Part shown: piece by piece, positions 43,384 through 52,810 of the stretch
Layout of the letters: the number at the start of each line of letters is the position of its first letter
How positions within the stretch are numbered: position 1 is the stretch's first letter
NCBI GenBank assembly: GCA_013416635.1
Contig: JACCHT010000001.1
Location: 620,001-684,000, forward strand
Length of the DNA stretch: 64,000 nucleotides
Source: Candidatus Thiodubiliella endoseptemdiera
GTDB lineage: Bacteria; Pseudomonadota; Gammaproteobacteria; PS1; Pseudothioglobaceae
Direction of reading: 5' to 3'
Program-made: the position numbers and the translations under genes
The notes under the pieces: model-generated
Told to the model about the DNA's origin: nothing
Seen by the model: the letters and a program-made list of their open reading frames with translations, nothing else
Database searches by the model: none

Positions 43384-43403
43384 ATATTTTACTTTTAAAC
43401 ATT

Positions 43404-43434
43404 AAAAAGCCTGCAAATGCAGGGCTTTTTTATT
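43404..43434 (+). terminator. Bidirectional terminator after frr
   Basis: AAAAAGC-CTGCA pairs with TGCAG-(G)-GCTTTTT and is followed by TATT. The A and T tails fit both frr and the convergent small gene to its right. Confidence 0.85.
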
Positions 43435-43451
43435 CTGTACTTATTAAAGTA

Positions 43452-43861
43452 TTAACCACCATTTCTTGCAACGCACTCAAAATAGGCATCCCAGCGCCCA
43501 GGTGAAAACTCTGTGCCAGAATTTTCAATTGGACCAGTGTTGTATAAGTTACCTGCGGCTTGCGCTCTTCTAAAAATAGTGATATTACTTTCTTTTAAGC
43601 CAATCTTATCTTGACAAACAATGTGTGCAGTAACAGAAACAGCCTTTCCACCTACGGTGAGTTTTAATGTTTCTGTAGGTTGGTTACCAACAGAAGCCTC
43701 TGAACTTGGTGCCACTGGTGTCATCGGTGTCATCGGTGTCATTGGTGTCATTGCTTTCTAATGATTCTATTGGACCCATATCACGGTCGTCGCCACCAGC
43801 AATAACGCCCATTGCTAAAGTCATTGCTACTACAAAAGTTAATCTATTTTTCATCATTTTA
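43452..43861 (-). CDS. Small secreted protein of unknown function with 9-bp tandem repeats, one frame break
   Basis: An ATG near 43855-43858 (MKNRLTFVVAMTLAMGVIAGG) after GGAG starts a signal peptide. The following frame contains four or five copies of a 9-bp unit (GATGACACC, about 43706-43755), read as NDT/DDT repeats; the downstream frame reads the same DNA as MTP repeats and continues with ETLKLTVGGKAVSVTAHIVC and SPGRWDAYFECVARNGG. One frame shift close to the repeats joins them, giving about 135 residues. Two cysteines could form a disulfide. I do not recognise the family. Confidence 0.6.
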
Positions 43862-43924
43862 TTTCTCCGTATAATTTAAAATTGCATTTTACTTAGAATG
43901 CATTTTATATTAGTATAACCCGTT

Positions 43925-44879
43925 ATGATTAATAATTTTACAAAACAATGTCAGCAGTCAAAGTTGTCAATTATTTGCGAACAATTGGCGGATATTTCAA
44001 AAGACGCATTTGCGGTTAATAATGGCAACATTCCCAAGTGGGAAGCGGCTATTGACGATATTAAAAAATACTCAAAAGGTGGGGTTGATTATCAAGCACC
44101 CTATTTACATCTTCATACTAAAGATGGTGATACTGACACCTTGCAACAATCGTTAAAACTTCTAATGCCGTGGCGTAAAGGCCCTTATCAAATTGGGGCT
44201 TACAACTTGATAGCGAGTGGCGTGGCGATATGAAATGGGATAGAGTGTTGCCACATATTCAATCGCTTAAAGGTAAAAGTGTTTTAGATGTTGGCTCTGG
44301 CAATGGCTATTTCACTTATTTAATGGCATTGGCAGGAGCAAAAATTGCTTTAGGCATTGAGCCTTTTTTATTGTTCAATTATCAATTCCAAGCACTTCGC
44401 ACTTTAATGGACAACCCGCCAAATGCGTTTGTTTTACCCCTAAAATTAGAACAAATACCAACAGAACCTTTATTTGATACGGTATTTTCAATGGGGGTGT
44501 TATATCATCAAAAGACCATCTTTTACACTTGCAACAGCTCAAAAATGTTTTGACAAATGGGGGTGAGTTAATTTTAGAAACACTGATTATTGATGCAAAA
44601 TACGGCAAGCAGATTATCCCTAAAGATCGTTATGCGAGAATGCGTAATGTCTGGTGTTTACCATCAACGGATACTTTACACGGTTGGTTAGAGTCTGCTG
44701 GCTTTCAAGACATAAAATTAGCCGATGTTACCCAGACCACGCCGAAAGAACAACGAGCAACCCACTGGATTGGCGACAACACACAATCCCTTGCCGATTT
44801 CCTAGATCCAAATGATAGCAATCTGACTATTGAAGGCTTGCCAGCACCGAAGCGTGCTATCTTTATTTGCCAAAAATAA
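43925..44879 (+). CDS. cmoB: tRNA U34 carboxymethyltransferase CmoB, two frame breaks
   Basis: Transfers the carboxymethyl group of carboxy-SAM to 5-hydroxyuridine at tRNA position 34. Visible parts are MPWRKGPYQI (a CmoB hallmark), SVLDVGSGNGYF, the GIEPFLLFNYQFQAL segment, FDTVFSMGVLYH and ARMRNVWCLPSTDTLHGWLESAGF. Frames change near 44215 and 44512, each by one base; all segments align end to end, giving about 317 residues. cmoA is not adjacent. Confidence 0.92.
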
Positions 44880-44911
44880 AATTAAGCAAGTATAATTACT
44901 TTCTTTATTTA

Positions 44912-44928
44912 GAGACCTTTGCATAAAT
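44912..44928 (+). repeat. Solitary MITE/IS terminus upstream of the ZnuA-like gene
   Basis: GAGACCTTTGCATAAAT, all 17 bases of the terminal repeat, with no element body and no second terminus nearby. It ends one base before the ATG at 44930. It may be a deletion remnant. Confidence 0.7.
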
Positions 44929-44929
44929 T

Positions 44930-45808
44930 ATGATAAATTCTCGCTCACTCTTAGCAGTAATAATCCTGTTATTTTCTGCAAATACCTTTGCAGTGCCGAA
45001 TATTGTAGTTAGCATCAAGCCTATTCACTCTATTGTTAGTAGTTTAACTCAAGGAATAACAGAGCCAAAACTATTACTAGACACCAATCAGTTAATAGAA
45101 CATGCTTATTTAAAGCCTTCTCAATTATCTTTATTAAGTCGTGCAGATTTAGTTATTTTTATTCATCCTTATTTCGAAAGTGGACTTAAAAAAGTTTTGG
45201 AGAATGTTGATACTGATAAAAAATTGATTATTGGTGATATAGAAAATATTCATCTTATTCACAACGAAGGGCATGGGCATGATGAACATCAAGAAATAGT
45301 CAACTATCACCTTTGGTTGGATGTTAATAATATGCAAATATTTGCCAAAAAATTAGTTAAAAAATTGATTCAAATTGACCCTGATAACTCTTTGGATTAT
45401 ACAACTAATTTTAATAAACTTAACCAAAATTTGGACAACCTTAAACAAGATATCAGTCAAAAACTATCCTCTTATAAGTCCAAAGTACTTGCAAGTTATT
45501 CCAACACTTTTGATTATTTTACTAATATTAATCAATTAAAAAAATCAGTCAATATTACGAGTTATCACGGTGAAAAGTTAAGTATATTTAAAATGCTAAA
45601 AGCTAAAAAAACAATGAAAAAAACACAAACAAAATGTTTACTTGCTACCGTAGAAATACCAAAAAAACGCATTAATTCACTCACTGAAGGTCTAAATATA
45701 AATTCAGAAAATATTGATATTATAGGATTTAACATTCAGCAAGGAGGTGATCATTATTTTGAATTGATGCACAGTATCAGCAATAAAATTGTCCAGTGTC
45801 TGAAGTAA
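44930..45808 (+). CDS. ZnuA-like metal ABC transporter substrate-binding protein
   Basis: 292 residues with signal peptide (MINSRSLLAVIILLFSANTFA). Cluster A-1 fold: SIKPIHSIVSSLTQGI, a metal-site histidine in LIEHAYLKPSQ, a charged His-rich loop (HNEGHGHDEH, residues about 105-114) and NYHLWLDVNN with the second histidine. At the third usual His position the sequence reads SYSNTFDYF, where ZnuA relatives have His in place of Asn. No znuB or znuC is adjacent. Zinc binding is likely but perhaps altered. bioC overlaps its end. Confidence 0.85.
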   Translation: MINSRSLLAVIILLFSANTFAVPNIVVSIKPIHSIVSSLTQGITEPKLLLDTNQLIEHAYLKPSQLSLLSRADLVIFIHPYFESGLKKVLENVDTDKKLIIGDIENIHLIHNEGHGHDEHQEIVNYHLWLDVNNMQIFAKKLVKKLIQIDPDNSLDYTTNFNKLNQNLDNLKQDISQKLSSYKSKVLASYSNTFDYFTNINQLKKSVNITSYHGEKLSIFKMLKAKKTMKKTQTKCLLATVEIPKKRINSLTEGLNINSENIDIIGFNIQQGGDHYFELMHSISNKIVQCLK

Positions 45809-46578
45809 GATCAGCCTTTAACAAAGCATCTTCTGAATATAATACACATGCTTTTTTGCAAAAAGAAATTGCCCTGCGTCTTGATTCAAAATTAGAAGTT
45901 ATCTCTGGTAATACCGAAGTGATTTTAGACTTGGGTGCAGGCACAGGCCTACTCTCTCAAAACTTACTCAAACGCTTTAAAAATTCACAACTGATTTGCT
46001 TGGATTTTGCCCAAGAATCTCTTAAAAATAACCCTGTACCCCACAAACTTTGTGCCGATGCCAATCACTTGCCTTTGGCGGATAATAGCATAGATATTGT
46101 AACTTCCAACCTGATGATACAATGGTGCCCCGACACCAAACAACTATTTTCAGAGTGCCATAGAGTGCTAAAAAATAATGGACTTTTGCTATTCTCTACT
46201 TTCGGACCTGACACCCTTAAAGAACTCAAAAAAAGTTGGTCGGTAGTCGATGACACCCCACATGTAAACACCTTCACCGATATGCACGATATCGGCGATC
46301 AACTATTACAAAACAGCTTTCAATCCCCCGTAATGGAAATGGAAACTCTAACTTTAACTTACCAAACCGTCACCGATTTATTAAAAGACCTAAAAGCCAT
46401 TGGTGCCCAAACCGTCAGCACCCGTTCTAAATCATTAACAGGCAAAAATAAATTCCAATCAATGATTCAAATGTATGAGTCCTATCGTACCAACGGTAAA
46501 CTACCTGCTACTTATGAAATAGTTTACGGACACGCTTGGAAAAAGGTAAGTGAACCAGGGATTAAACTTAGTAATTAA
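45796..46578 (+). CDS. bioC: Malonyl-ACP O-methyltransferase BioC
   Basis: 260 residues. SAM-dependent methyltransferase that starts biotin synthesis by masking malonyl-ACP. The SAM motif I is VILDLGAGTGLL; SNLMIQWCPDTKQLFSECHRVLKNNG and FSTFGPDTLKEL are BioC-typical. The start is GTG 45796, overlapping the ZnuA-like gene by 13 bases. Other bio genes are not in view. Confidence 0.92.
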   Translation: MSEVRSAFNKASSEYNTHAFLQKEIALRLDSKLEVISGNTEVILDLGAGTGLLSQNLLKRFKNSQLICLDFAQESLKNNPVPHKLCADANHLPLADNSIDIVTSNLMIQWCPDTKQLFSECHRVLKNNGLLLFSTFGPDTLKELKKSWSVVDDTPHVNTFTDMHDIGDQLLQNSFQSPVMEMETLTLTYQTVTDLLKDLKAIGAQTVSTRSKSLTGKNKFQSMIQMYESYRTNGKLPATYEIVYGHAWKKVSEPGIKLSN

Positions 46579-46580
46579 TA

Positions 46581-46741
46581 GAGACCTTTGCATAAATATG
46601 AATAATCATCAAAACGCCATCTTTCATCAAATTACAAACTTTTTAAAAACACCCTTAGCCCTGCTAGGAGTGGATTTAAAAAATTTCCAATTTAATAAAA
46701 TCTGTCATTTTGCTAATCATCCCTATTTATGCAAAGGTCTC
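46581..46741 (-). mobile_element. 161-bp MITE, copy 8
   Basis: Complete, reverse orientation, target duplication TAATA (46576-46580 and 46742-46746). It begins two bases after the bioC stop and separates bioC from the convergent end of the nuo operon. Confidence 0.93.
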
Positions 46742-46803
46742 TAATAATTCATTTTATTTTTGTGTATCTCTTTTACTAAATAGCAACAGTGTAAAAATTC
46801 AAA

Positions 46804-48258
46804 TTAAAAAAGTGAGAGTGTCAACTTTACCCAGAAGTCAGGAAACAAGCCTATTACTAAAATCAACACGGCGTTGATGGACAATACTAATCGCATATCC
46901 ATTGGGGCGGAGATAGTGATTTTGTCATTGTTAGCATCTTCGAAATACATCGATTTGATGATTTGTAGGTAGTAATAAGCACTAATGACGGCAAATATTA
47001 CAGCAATGATTGCTATGGTGAGCATTCCAGCGGAAATAACTTGCTGCAAAATAAATAATTTTGCGTAGAAACCGATGAATGGGGGGACGCCTGCCATTGA
47101 AAGCATAATGATTAACATCATTAGTGCGAACCAAGGTGAGTGAGTGCTTAATCCTTTATAATCGTTGATTGAATCTGCTTCAAAGCCTTTTTTATTGAGC
47201 AAAATAATGATGCCGAATGCGGCTAAACTCATTAATACATAAACTAGAATGTAGAACACGGCCGCACCATAGCCCGTAATGACGCCAGTAACAAAACCTA
47301 ATAAGACGAAGCCGATGTGGGAGATGGTTGAGTATGCTAGCATGCGTTTGATATTGGTTTGCATTAGGGCAACCACAGAGCCGAGTGCGATAGATAGAAT
47401 GGCTAATACCATAAATAAATCGGACCAATAAGCCTGCATTGCGCCCAATCCGTCAACCAATAAACGCACTAGCATTGCAACGGCAGCGAGTTTTGGCACG
47501 GTTGAGATGAACATTGTGACGGAAGTGGGAGCACCTTGATAGACATCGGGTACCCACATATGGAATGGTACGGCACCGAGTTTGAAGGCGATGCCGATTA
47601 CCAAAAATACCAAGCCAAAGTTAAGCACCAAAACATCTCTTGAGGCTAATGTTGCTTGGTTGGCAAAGGTGGCAATTTCGCTGATATTGAGACTGCCGCT
47701 GATGCCATAAACCATACTCATTCCGTAGAGTAATAGACCTGAGGCAATTGCACCTAGGACAAAATATTTGAGTGCTGCTTCAATCGCATTGGAGCGGTTT
47801 CTGGCGATAGCAATTAAGGTGTAAAGTGATAGGGAGAGGATTTCTAAACCCAGATATAGTGACAATAAACTGTAACCCGATACCATTACCATCATGCCTA
47901 ATATTGAGAGTAACACTAAGACAAAATACTCGCCTTTAAATAGGGCGTGTTGCGTTAGGTAGTGACGGGAATAAACCATAGCTATCATGGCTGCACCCAT
48001 CATAAAGACTTTGAGCACGGATGCTAAATCGTCTAGGACGAATGCGTTGCCGAAGATGACGGTTTCAGGGTGTCCGATTAAATTAAATGCCAATATGCCT
48101 GTAGTCAATAGGCTGATTTGCGTTAAGTAGTAAGTAACTTGCTTGAATGGTTTGGTTAAAAATAAATCAATTAATAGAATAACCACAATAGCACTAAGTA
48201 AAAAGATTTCTGGTACTGCGACCAAAAGCGAGGAGGTATCAAATTGGAATGTATTCAT
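46804..48258 (-). CDS. nuoN: NADH-quinone oxidoreductase subunit N
   Basis: 484 residues, about 14 membrane helices. Antiporter-like proton-pumping subunit of complex I. Segments such as LSLYLGLEILSLSLYTLIA, ALKYFVLGAIASGLLLYG and KRMLAYSTISHIGFVLLG include the conserved membrane Glu and Lys. It is the last gene of the operon. The ATG overlaps the nuoM stop by 4 bp. Confidence 0.97.
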   Translation of the reverse strand: MNTFQFDTSSLLVAVPEIFLLSAIVVILLIDLFLTKPFKQVTYYLTQISLLTTGILAFNLIGHPETVIFGNAFVLDDLASVLKVFMMGAAMIAMVYSRHYLTQHALFKGEYFVLVLLSILGMMVMVSGYSLLSLYLGLEILSLSLYTLIAIARNRSNAIEAALKYFVLGAIASGLLLYGMSMVYGISGSLNISEIATFANQATLASRDVLVLNFGLVFLVIGIAFKLGAVPFHMWVPDVYQGAPTSVTMFISTVPKLAAVAMLVRLLVDGLGAMQAYWSDLFMVLAILSIALGSVVALMQTNIKRMLAYSTISHIGFVLLGFVTGVITGYGAAVFYILVYVLMSLAAFGIIILLNKKGFEADSINDYKGLSTHSPWFALMMLIIMLSMAGVPPFIGFYAKLFILQQVISAGMLTIAIIAVIFAVISAYYYLQIIKSMYFEDANNDKITISAPMDMRLVLSINAVLILVIGLFPDFWVKLTLSLF

Positions 48259-49758
48259 AATTTTGAAGTGAGTGCTTGTTGCAATAAATGATTAATTGAA
48301 GTGTGTATTACTTCAATGACTGGTTGCGGATAGAGTCCCATAACTAACACGGCAGTTGCTAAGGTCGCCAAAATAAAAAATTCACGCGTGTTGATATCAC
48401 TCAGTGTCGCTACGGCTGGATTGGTAATTTTGCCCCAAAATACGCGTTTTACCATCCACAGTGTATAAGCCGCACCTACGATAAGCGTCGTAGCTGCTAA
48501 TACTGCATACCAAATATTAGCTTGCACTGCACCAAGAATAACCATAAATTCACCAACAAAACCTGATGTTCCTGGCAAGCCCGCATTTGCCATCGCAAAC
48601 AACACTGCAAACCCTGTAAATTTAGGCATGGAATTAATCACGCCACCATAAGTTGAAATTTCTCTTGAATGCAAACGGTCATATAGCACACCTACCACAA
48701 GGAACATTGCTGCCGAGATAAAGCCGTGTGAAATCATTTGCACCATCGCCCCTTCAAGACCTAACAATGCACCCTCTACTTGATCTGGTTGATAAGCTAA
48801 AAATAAAGTGAATACACCCAAAGTTACAAAACCCATATGCGAGATTGAAGAATAAGCGATGAGTTTTTTCATATCTCGTTGCACCAAAGCCACGAAGCCA
48901 ATATATACAATCGAAATCAATGACAAAATGATGATGATTTCTGAAAACTCAAACGACGCATCAGGAGTAATTGGCAAAGAAAAACGGAAGAAGCCATAAC
49001 CACCCATTTTAACATAATCGCCGCTAAGATTACCGAGCCACCTGTGGGGCTTGAACATGGGCATCAGGTAACCAAGTGTGGACTGGGAACATCGGCACTT
49101 TCACCGCAAATGCCATAAAGAATGCCCAAAAAATCCACGCTTGCTCAGTTGCACTTAGACTGAGATTGTGCATATCTAAAATTGAAAATGAACCACCTTT
49201 GTTATACATATAAATCAGTGATACCAACATAAATACCGAACCTAAAAATGTATATAAGAAGAATTTAATTGCTGCATAAATACGATTATCACCTCCCCAA
49301 ATACCAACAATCAATAACATTGGTATCAATGACGCTTCCCAAAATGCGTAGAACAAGATGGCGTCTAGTGATGAGAACACGCCGACAATCAAACCTTCCA
49401 TCATCAAAAATGCTGCCATATAATGAGCTGGGCGTTTTTGGATGACTTCCCAACCTGCGCCAATCACCAAAATAGTTGAAAAAGTCGTGAGAATAATCAA
49501 CGGCATAGAAATGCCATCAACACCTAAATGGTAGTGAATATTGAACTGTGCAATCCAAATACTTTTTTCAACAAACTGCATTAAATGTGTGCTTGAATCA
49601 AACCCCGTCCACAGGCTAAGCGACATCACAAATACCAAAATTGAAATCACCAAACTTACCCAACGAGCCGTTGTGGCACGCTTATCACCCAATAAAATAA
49701 CCAACCCACCGCCTAAAATCGGCAGCCAAATTAACAAACTAAGTAAAGTGCTTTGCAT
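48255..49758 (-). CDS. nuoM: NADH-quinone oxidoreductase subunit M, frame-broken in one short region
   Basis: Antiporter-like subunit with FYAFWEASLIPMLLIVG, KFFLYTFLGSVFML, HTWLPDAHVQAP and KKLIAYSSISHMGFV. The frame leaves at 49051 (CCCCACAGG lacks a base before TGGSV) and returns near 49010 (LKMGGYGFF), so two single-base losses lie about 40 bases apart. With both repaired the protein is about 500 residues. The ATG at 49758 follows the nuoL stop by two bases (TGATTATG). Confidence 0.95.
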
Positions 49759-49760
49759 AA

Positions 49761-51722
49761 TCAAATCTCAAGTAGTGGCTGGTCGCCCAAAAACAGCGTC
49801 CAAGTTAAAATAATTAGTAAACTGAATATCATAAAAAAAGCATAGTGATAAACATAACCTGTTTGAATTGGACGAACCAATGCACCAATGAAACCGACCA
49901 ATCTGGCACTGCCATTCACTAGTATTGTGTCAATCATTGTTGTATCGGAGACTTTCCATAAAACATTACCGAGTTTTTTAATGCCGTTGACAAAGACGAT
50001 TTCATTAAAACGGTCAAAGCCATATAACGATTTCAACACATAATCCACCATGGAGAATTTTTTCTGAACCCAATCTGCCCATTGCGTTCTATGCAGCGAG
50101 AATACCCATGCAGAAACGATACCGCCAGCCATCATCCAGAATGGCACGGTTTGCACTGCATGAGAAATCATTGCTAAGGCGCCGTGAAATTCTTGACTGA
50201 GTGAAGTCATTGATGCATGGTTTGATGTAACTGTAATTGCATTGTCCAGCCAGCCTTTGAACAACATTGGCTCAATGGTAAGGTAACCAATAATTGCCGA
50301 AGGAATTGCCAACATTATCAATGGAAATGTGATTGATAATGGCGATTCATGTAGATGTCTTGCAGTTTCGTGCTTAACCCGTGACTTGCCGTGGAACACT
50401 AAAAAGAACATTCTGAATGAATAAAAAGCGGTAATGAAAACACCTGAGATCACTGCATAATAAACCCAATCTGCAAATGGTAGATTGGAAAAATGCACGG
50501 CTTCAATAATCATATCTTTTGAGTAAAAACCTGAGAAACCTGGGAAACCAATTAATGCTAATGTACCAATCAAGCCTGTGATATAAGTAATCGGCATATA
50601 TTTTTTCAAACCACCCATTTTACGAATATCTTGCTCGTGATGCATTGCCACAATCACCGAACCTGCACCCAAGAATAATAACGCCTTAAAAAATGCGTGT
50701 GTCATCAAGTGGAAAATTGCCACTGAATACGCACTCACACCTAATGCTACCGTCATATAACCTAATTGTGAAAGTGTTGAATATGCCACTACCTTTTTAA
50801 TATCATTTTGCACAATACCTAACAAGCCCATAAATAAGGCAGTAATCGCACCAATTACCATAATAACAGTCAGTGCCACATCGCTCATTTCAAACATTGG
50901 CGACATACGCGACACCATAAAGATACCTGCAGTTACCATTGTTGCCGCGTGAATCAACGCTGAAATCGGTGTCGGACCTTCCATCGAACCTGGTAGCCAA
51001 ACATGCAATGGCACTTGCGCTGATTTACCCATTGCACCAACGAATAATAACAAACAAACCACGGTAATTAAATCCAGACCCCAAAGTGTTTCGCCGACTG
51101 TGTTATTGAGGCTGGCGAATACTTCCATATAATCCAATGAGCCACTGAACGCCAATACCAAACCAATACCTAATAAGAAACCAAAATCACCGACACGATT
51201 AACCAAAAAGGCCTTCAAATTCGCTTCAATTGCACTTTCTTTATGGTGCCAAAAACCAATCAATAAGTAAGATACCAGTCCCACTGCTTCCCAGCCAAAG
51301 AACAATTGCATAAAGTTATTGCTCATCACCAGCATAAACATTGAGAAGGTGAATAGGGAAATATAACTAAAAAATTTGGTGTAATCCTTGTCGTCATCCA
51401 TATAGCCAATGGTGTAAATATGCACCATTAGGGAAACAAACGATACCACCACCAACATCACCGCAGTCAGATTATCAACCAAGAAACCCACACTGACATT
51501 CAGACTGCCAATTTGCATCCAAGTATAAAGATTTTGATTGAAAACTGCCCCTTGTTGCAACACATGGTGATCAAAGACCATTAACGCCAATACGGTTGAA
51601 ATCAATACCCCTAAAATCGTAATGGTATGTGTGGCATTACGCCCAAGCACTCTACCAAAGAAGCCAGCAATAATAGCACCCAGTAAAGGGGCAAGTGCAA
51701 TTGTTAAATAAAGTTTTTCCAT
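49761..51722 (-). CDS. nuoL: NADH-quinone oxidoreductase subunit L
   Basis: 653 residues. The largest proton-pumping subunit, with a C-terminal lateral helix. Typical are FFGWEAVGLVSYLLIGFW, FLVNRVGDFGFLLG, HVWLPGSMEGPTPISALIHAATMVTAG and KKVVAYSTLSQLGYM. The start is ATG 51722 (MEKLYLTIALAPLLG). Directly upstream is a DNA methyltransferase gene, not nuoK; its stop and this ATG are joined as TGATTATG. Confidence 0.97.
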   Translation of the reverse strand: MEKLYLTIALAPLLGAIIAGFFGRVLGRNATHTITILGVLISTVLALMVFDHHVLQQGAVFNQNLYTWMQIGSLNVSVGFLVDNLTAVMLVVVSFVSLMVHIYTIGYMDDDKDYTKFFSYISLFTFSMFMLVMSNNFMQLFFGWEAVGLVSYLLIGFWHHKESAIEANLKAFLVNRVGDFGFLLGIGLVLAFSGSLDYMEVFASLNNTVGETLWGLDLITVVCLLLFVGAMGKSAQVPLHVWLPGSMEGPTPISALIHAATMVTAGIFMVSRMSPMFEMSDVALTVIMVIGAITALFMGLLGIVQNDIKKVVAYSTLSQLGYMTVALGVSAYSVAIFHLMTHAFFKALLFLGAGSVIVAMHHEQDIRKMGGLKKYMPITYITGLIGTLALIGFPGFSGFYSKDMIIEAVHFSNLPFADWVYYAVISGVFITAFYSFRMFFLVFHGKSRVKHETARHLHESPLSITFPLIMLAIPSAIIGYLTIEPMLFKGWLDNAITVTSNHASMTSLSQEFHGALAMISHAVQTVPFWMMAGGIVSAWVFSLHRTQWADWVQKKFSMVDYVLKSLYGFDRFNEIVFVNGIKKLGNVLWKVSDTTMIDTILVNGSARLVGFIGALVRPIQTGYVYHYAFFMIFSLLIILTWTLFLGDQPLLEI

Positions 51723-51724
51723 AA

Positions 51725-52810
51725 TCAATTCTCTATATTTTGTTTAACAGAATATTGTATGCTGTTAATAATTTGTCGTCCTATCACCTCGCCTAATACA
51801 GGTGGAACAGCATTACCAATTTGTAAATTTTTAGAAGTTTTACTGCCATGGAACACATAATTATCAGGGAAACCTTGTAATCTCGCTCCTTCCCTAGTGC
51901 TTAAAGCTCTATTTTGAAAAGGATGAATACATCTTGAAGAAGAGGGTGTCCCAAAGTTTCTAGTAATCGTTGGAGCAACTTTACCAGGCAATAATCTGGC
52001 ATAAGTATTACTGAAATAACTTTTTGGTCTCAACCTTTTTGGTAAATCATTAACCGAACCACCTTGAGGCACAAGCGATAAAATTTCTTGCATTTTTGTG
52101 CCATAATTAGAGGCGTTATGTTCAGTTAGTGTCTGGCAATTCCCTCTTAATTGTTCTTGGTAACGATTAACAACTTGATGATATTGTTGCGATGAACCGT
52201 TTGTTTTAATAGGTGGTAAATCAGAAATAGCATCTATGAGAGGTATTTTGTTAAACAAGTGTGTTGCAGTTGGTAGAAATACTTTATTTAACTCTTTTTT
52301 CCAAGCTAAAACGATTGTTCTTAATCGTTTTTGCGGCAATCCAAAATCAGAAATATCTAAAATAGTTGTGGTGCTATTAAAGCCCAATTTATCTAATTTT
52401 GATAGGAGTTCTTTATAAACTTTACCTTGATACATAGTTTTGAAACCTGCAACATTTTCAAATATTACATAGCTTGGTCTTAGTTCAGCAACAGCTCTTA
52501 AAAATTCATAAAAAAGATTATTGCGATTGTCTTTTTCATTTTTAGACCCTAAAGTGCTAAACCCTTGGCAAGGTGGACCACCTGAAACGAGAGAAATATT
52601 TTTAATATTAAGTTTTTGTAATTCTTTCTTAAAATCAATTTTACGAATATCGCCATTAAGCATTTTTGTCTTTGGGTGGTTATTCACATAAGTTTTCGCA
52701 AAGTCTTTTTCTATTTCATTCGCCAAAACAACTTTAAAGCCTGCTTTATTTAGCCCTAAACTTAAACCGCCAGCACCTGAGAATAACTCTACTGTATATA
52801 AGTCATTCAT
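51725..52810 (-). CDS. C5-cytosine DNA methyltransferase of a type II R-M system, inside the nuo operon
   Basis: 361 residues. Ordered C5-MTase motifs: I (VELFSGAGGLSLGLNKAGF), IV with the catalytic cysteine at residue 81 (GGPPCQGFSTLGSKN), VI (FENVAGF, Glu118), VIII (QKRLRTIVLAW) and IX-X (VAPTITRNFG; LQIGNAVPPVLGEVIG). The target sequence cannot be read from the protein. The ATG at 52810 overlaps the stop of the upstream restriction-enzyme gene (TTATGAATG). It protects host DNA against that enzyme. It lies between nuoK and nuoL, apparently with no promoter of its own. Confidence 0.95.
   Translation of the reverse strand: MNDLYTVELFSGAGGLSLGLNKAGFKVVLANEIEKDFAKTYVNNHPKTKMLNGDIRKIDFKKELQKLNIKNISLVSGGPPCQGFSTLGSKNEKDNRNNLFYEFLRAVAELRPSYVIFENVAGFKTMYQGKVYKELLSKLDKLGFNSTTTILDISDFGLPQKRLRTIVLAWKKELNKVFLPTATHLFNKIPLIDAISDLPPIKTNGSSQQYHQVVNRYQEQLRGNCQTLTEHNASNYGTKMQEILSLVPQGGSVNDLPKRLRPKSYFSNTYARLLPGKVAPTITRNFGTPSSSRCIHPFQNRALSTREGARLQGFPDNYVFHGSKTSKNLQIGNAVPPVLGEVIGRQIINSIQYSVKQNIEN

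Noticed and set aside
43706-43755. Short tandem repeats considered as a CRISPR fragment
   Set aside because: The 9-bp units are directly adjacent without spacers and lie in a coding region. No CRISPR array or cas gene is visible in the window.
46581-46741. MITE considered as a REP-like or attenuator element
   Set aside because: Target duplications and matching IS ends show it is a transposon.
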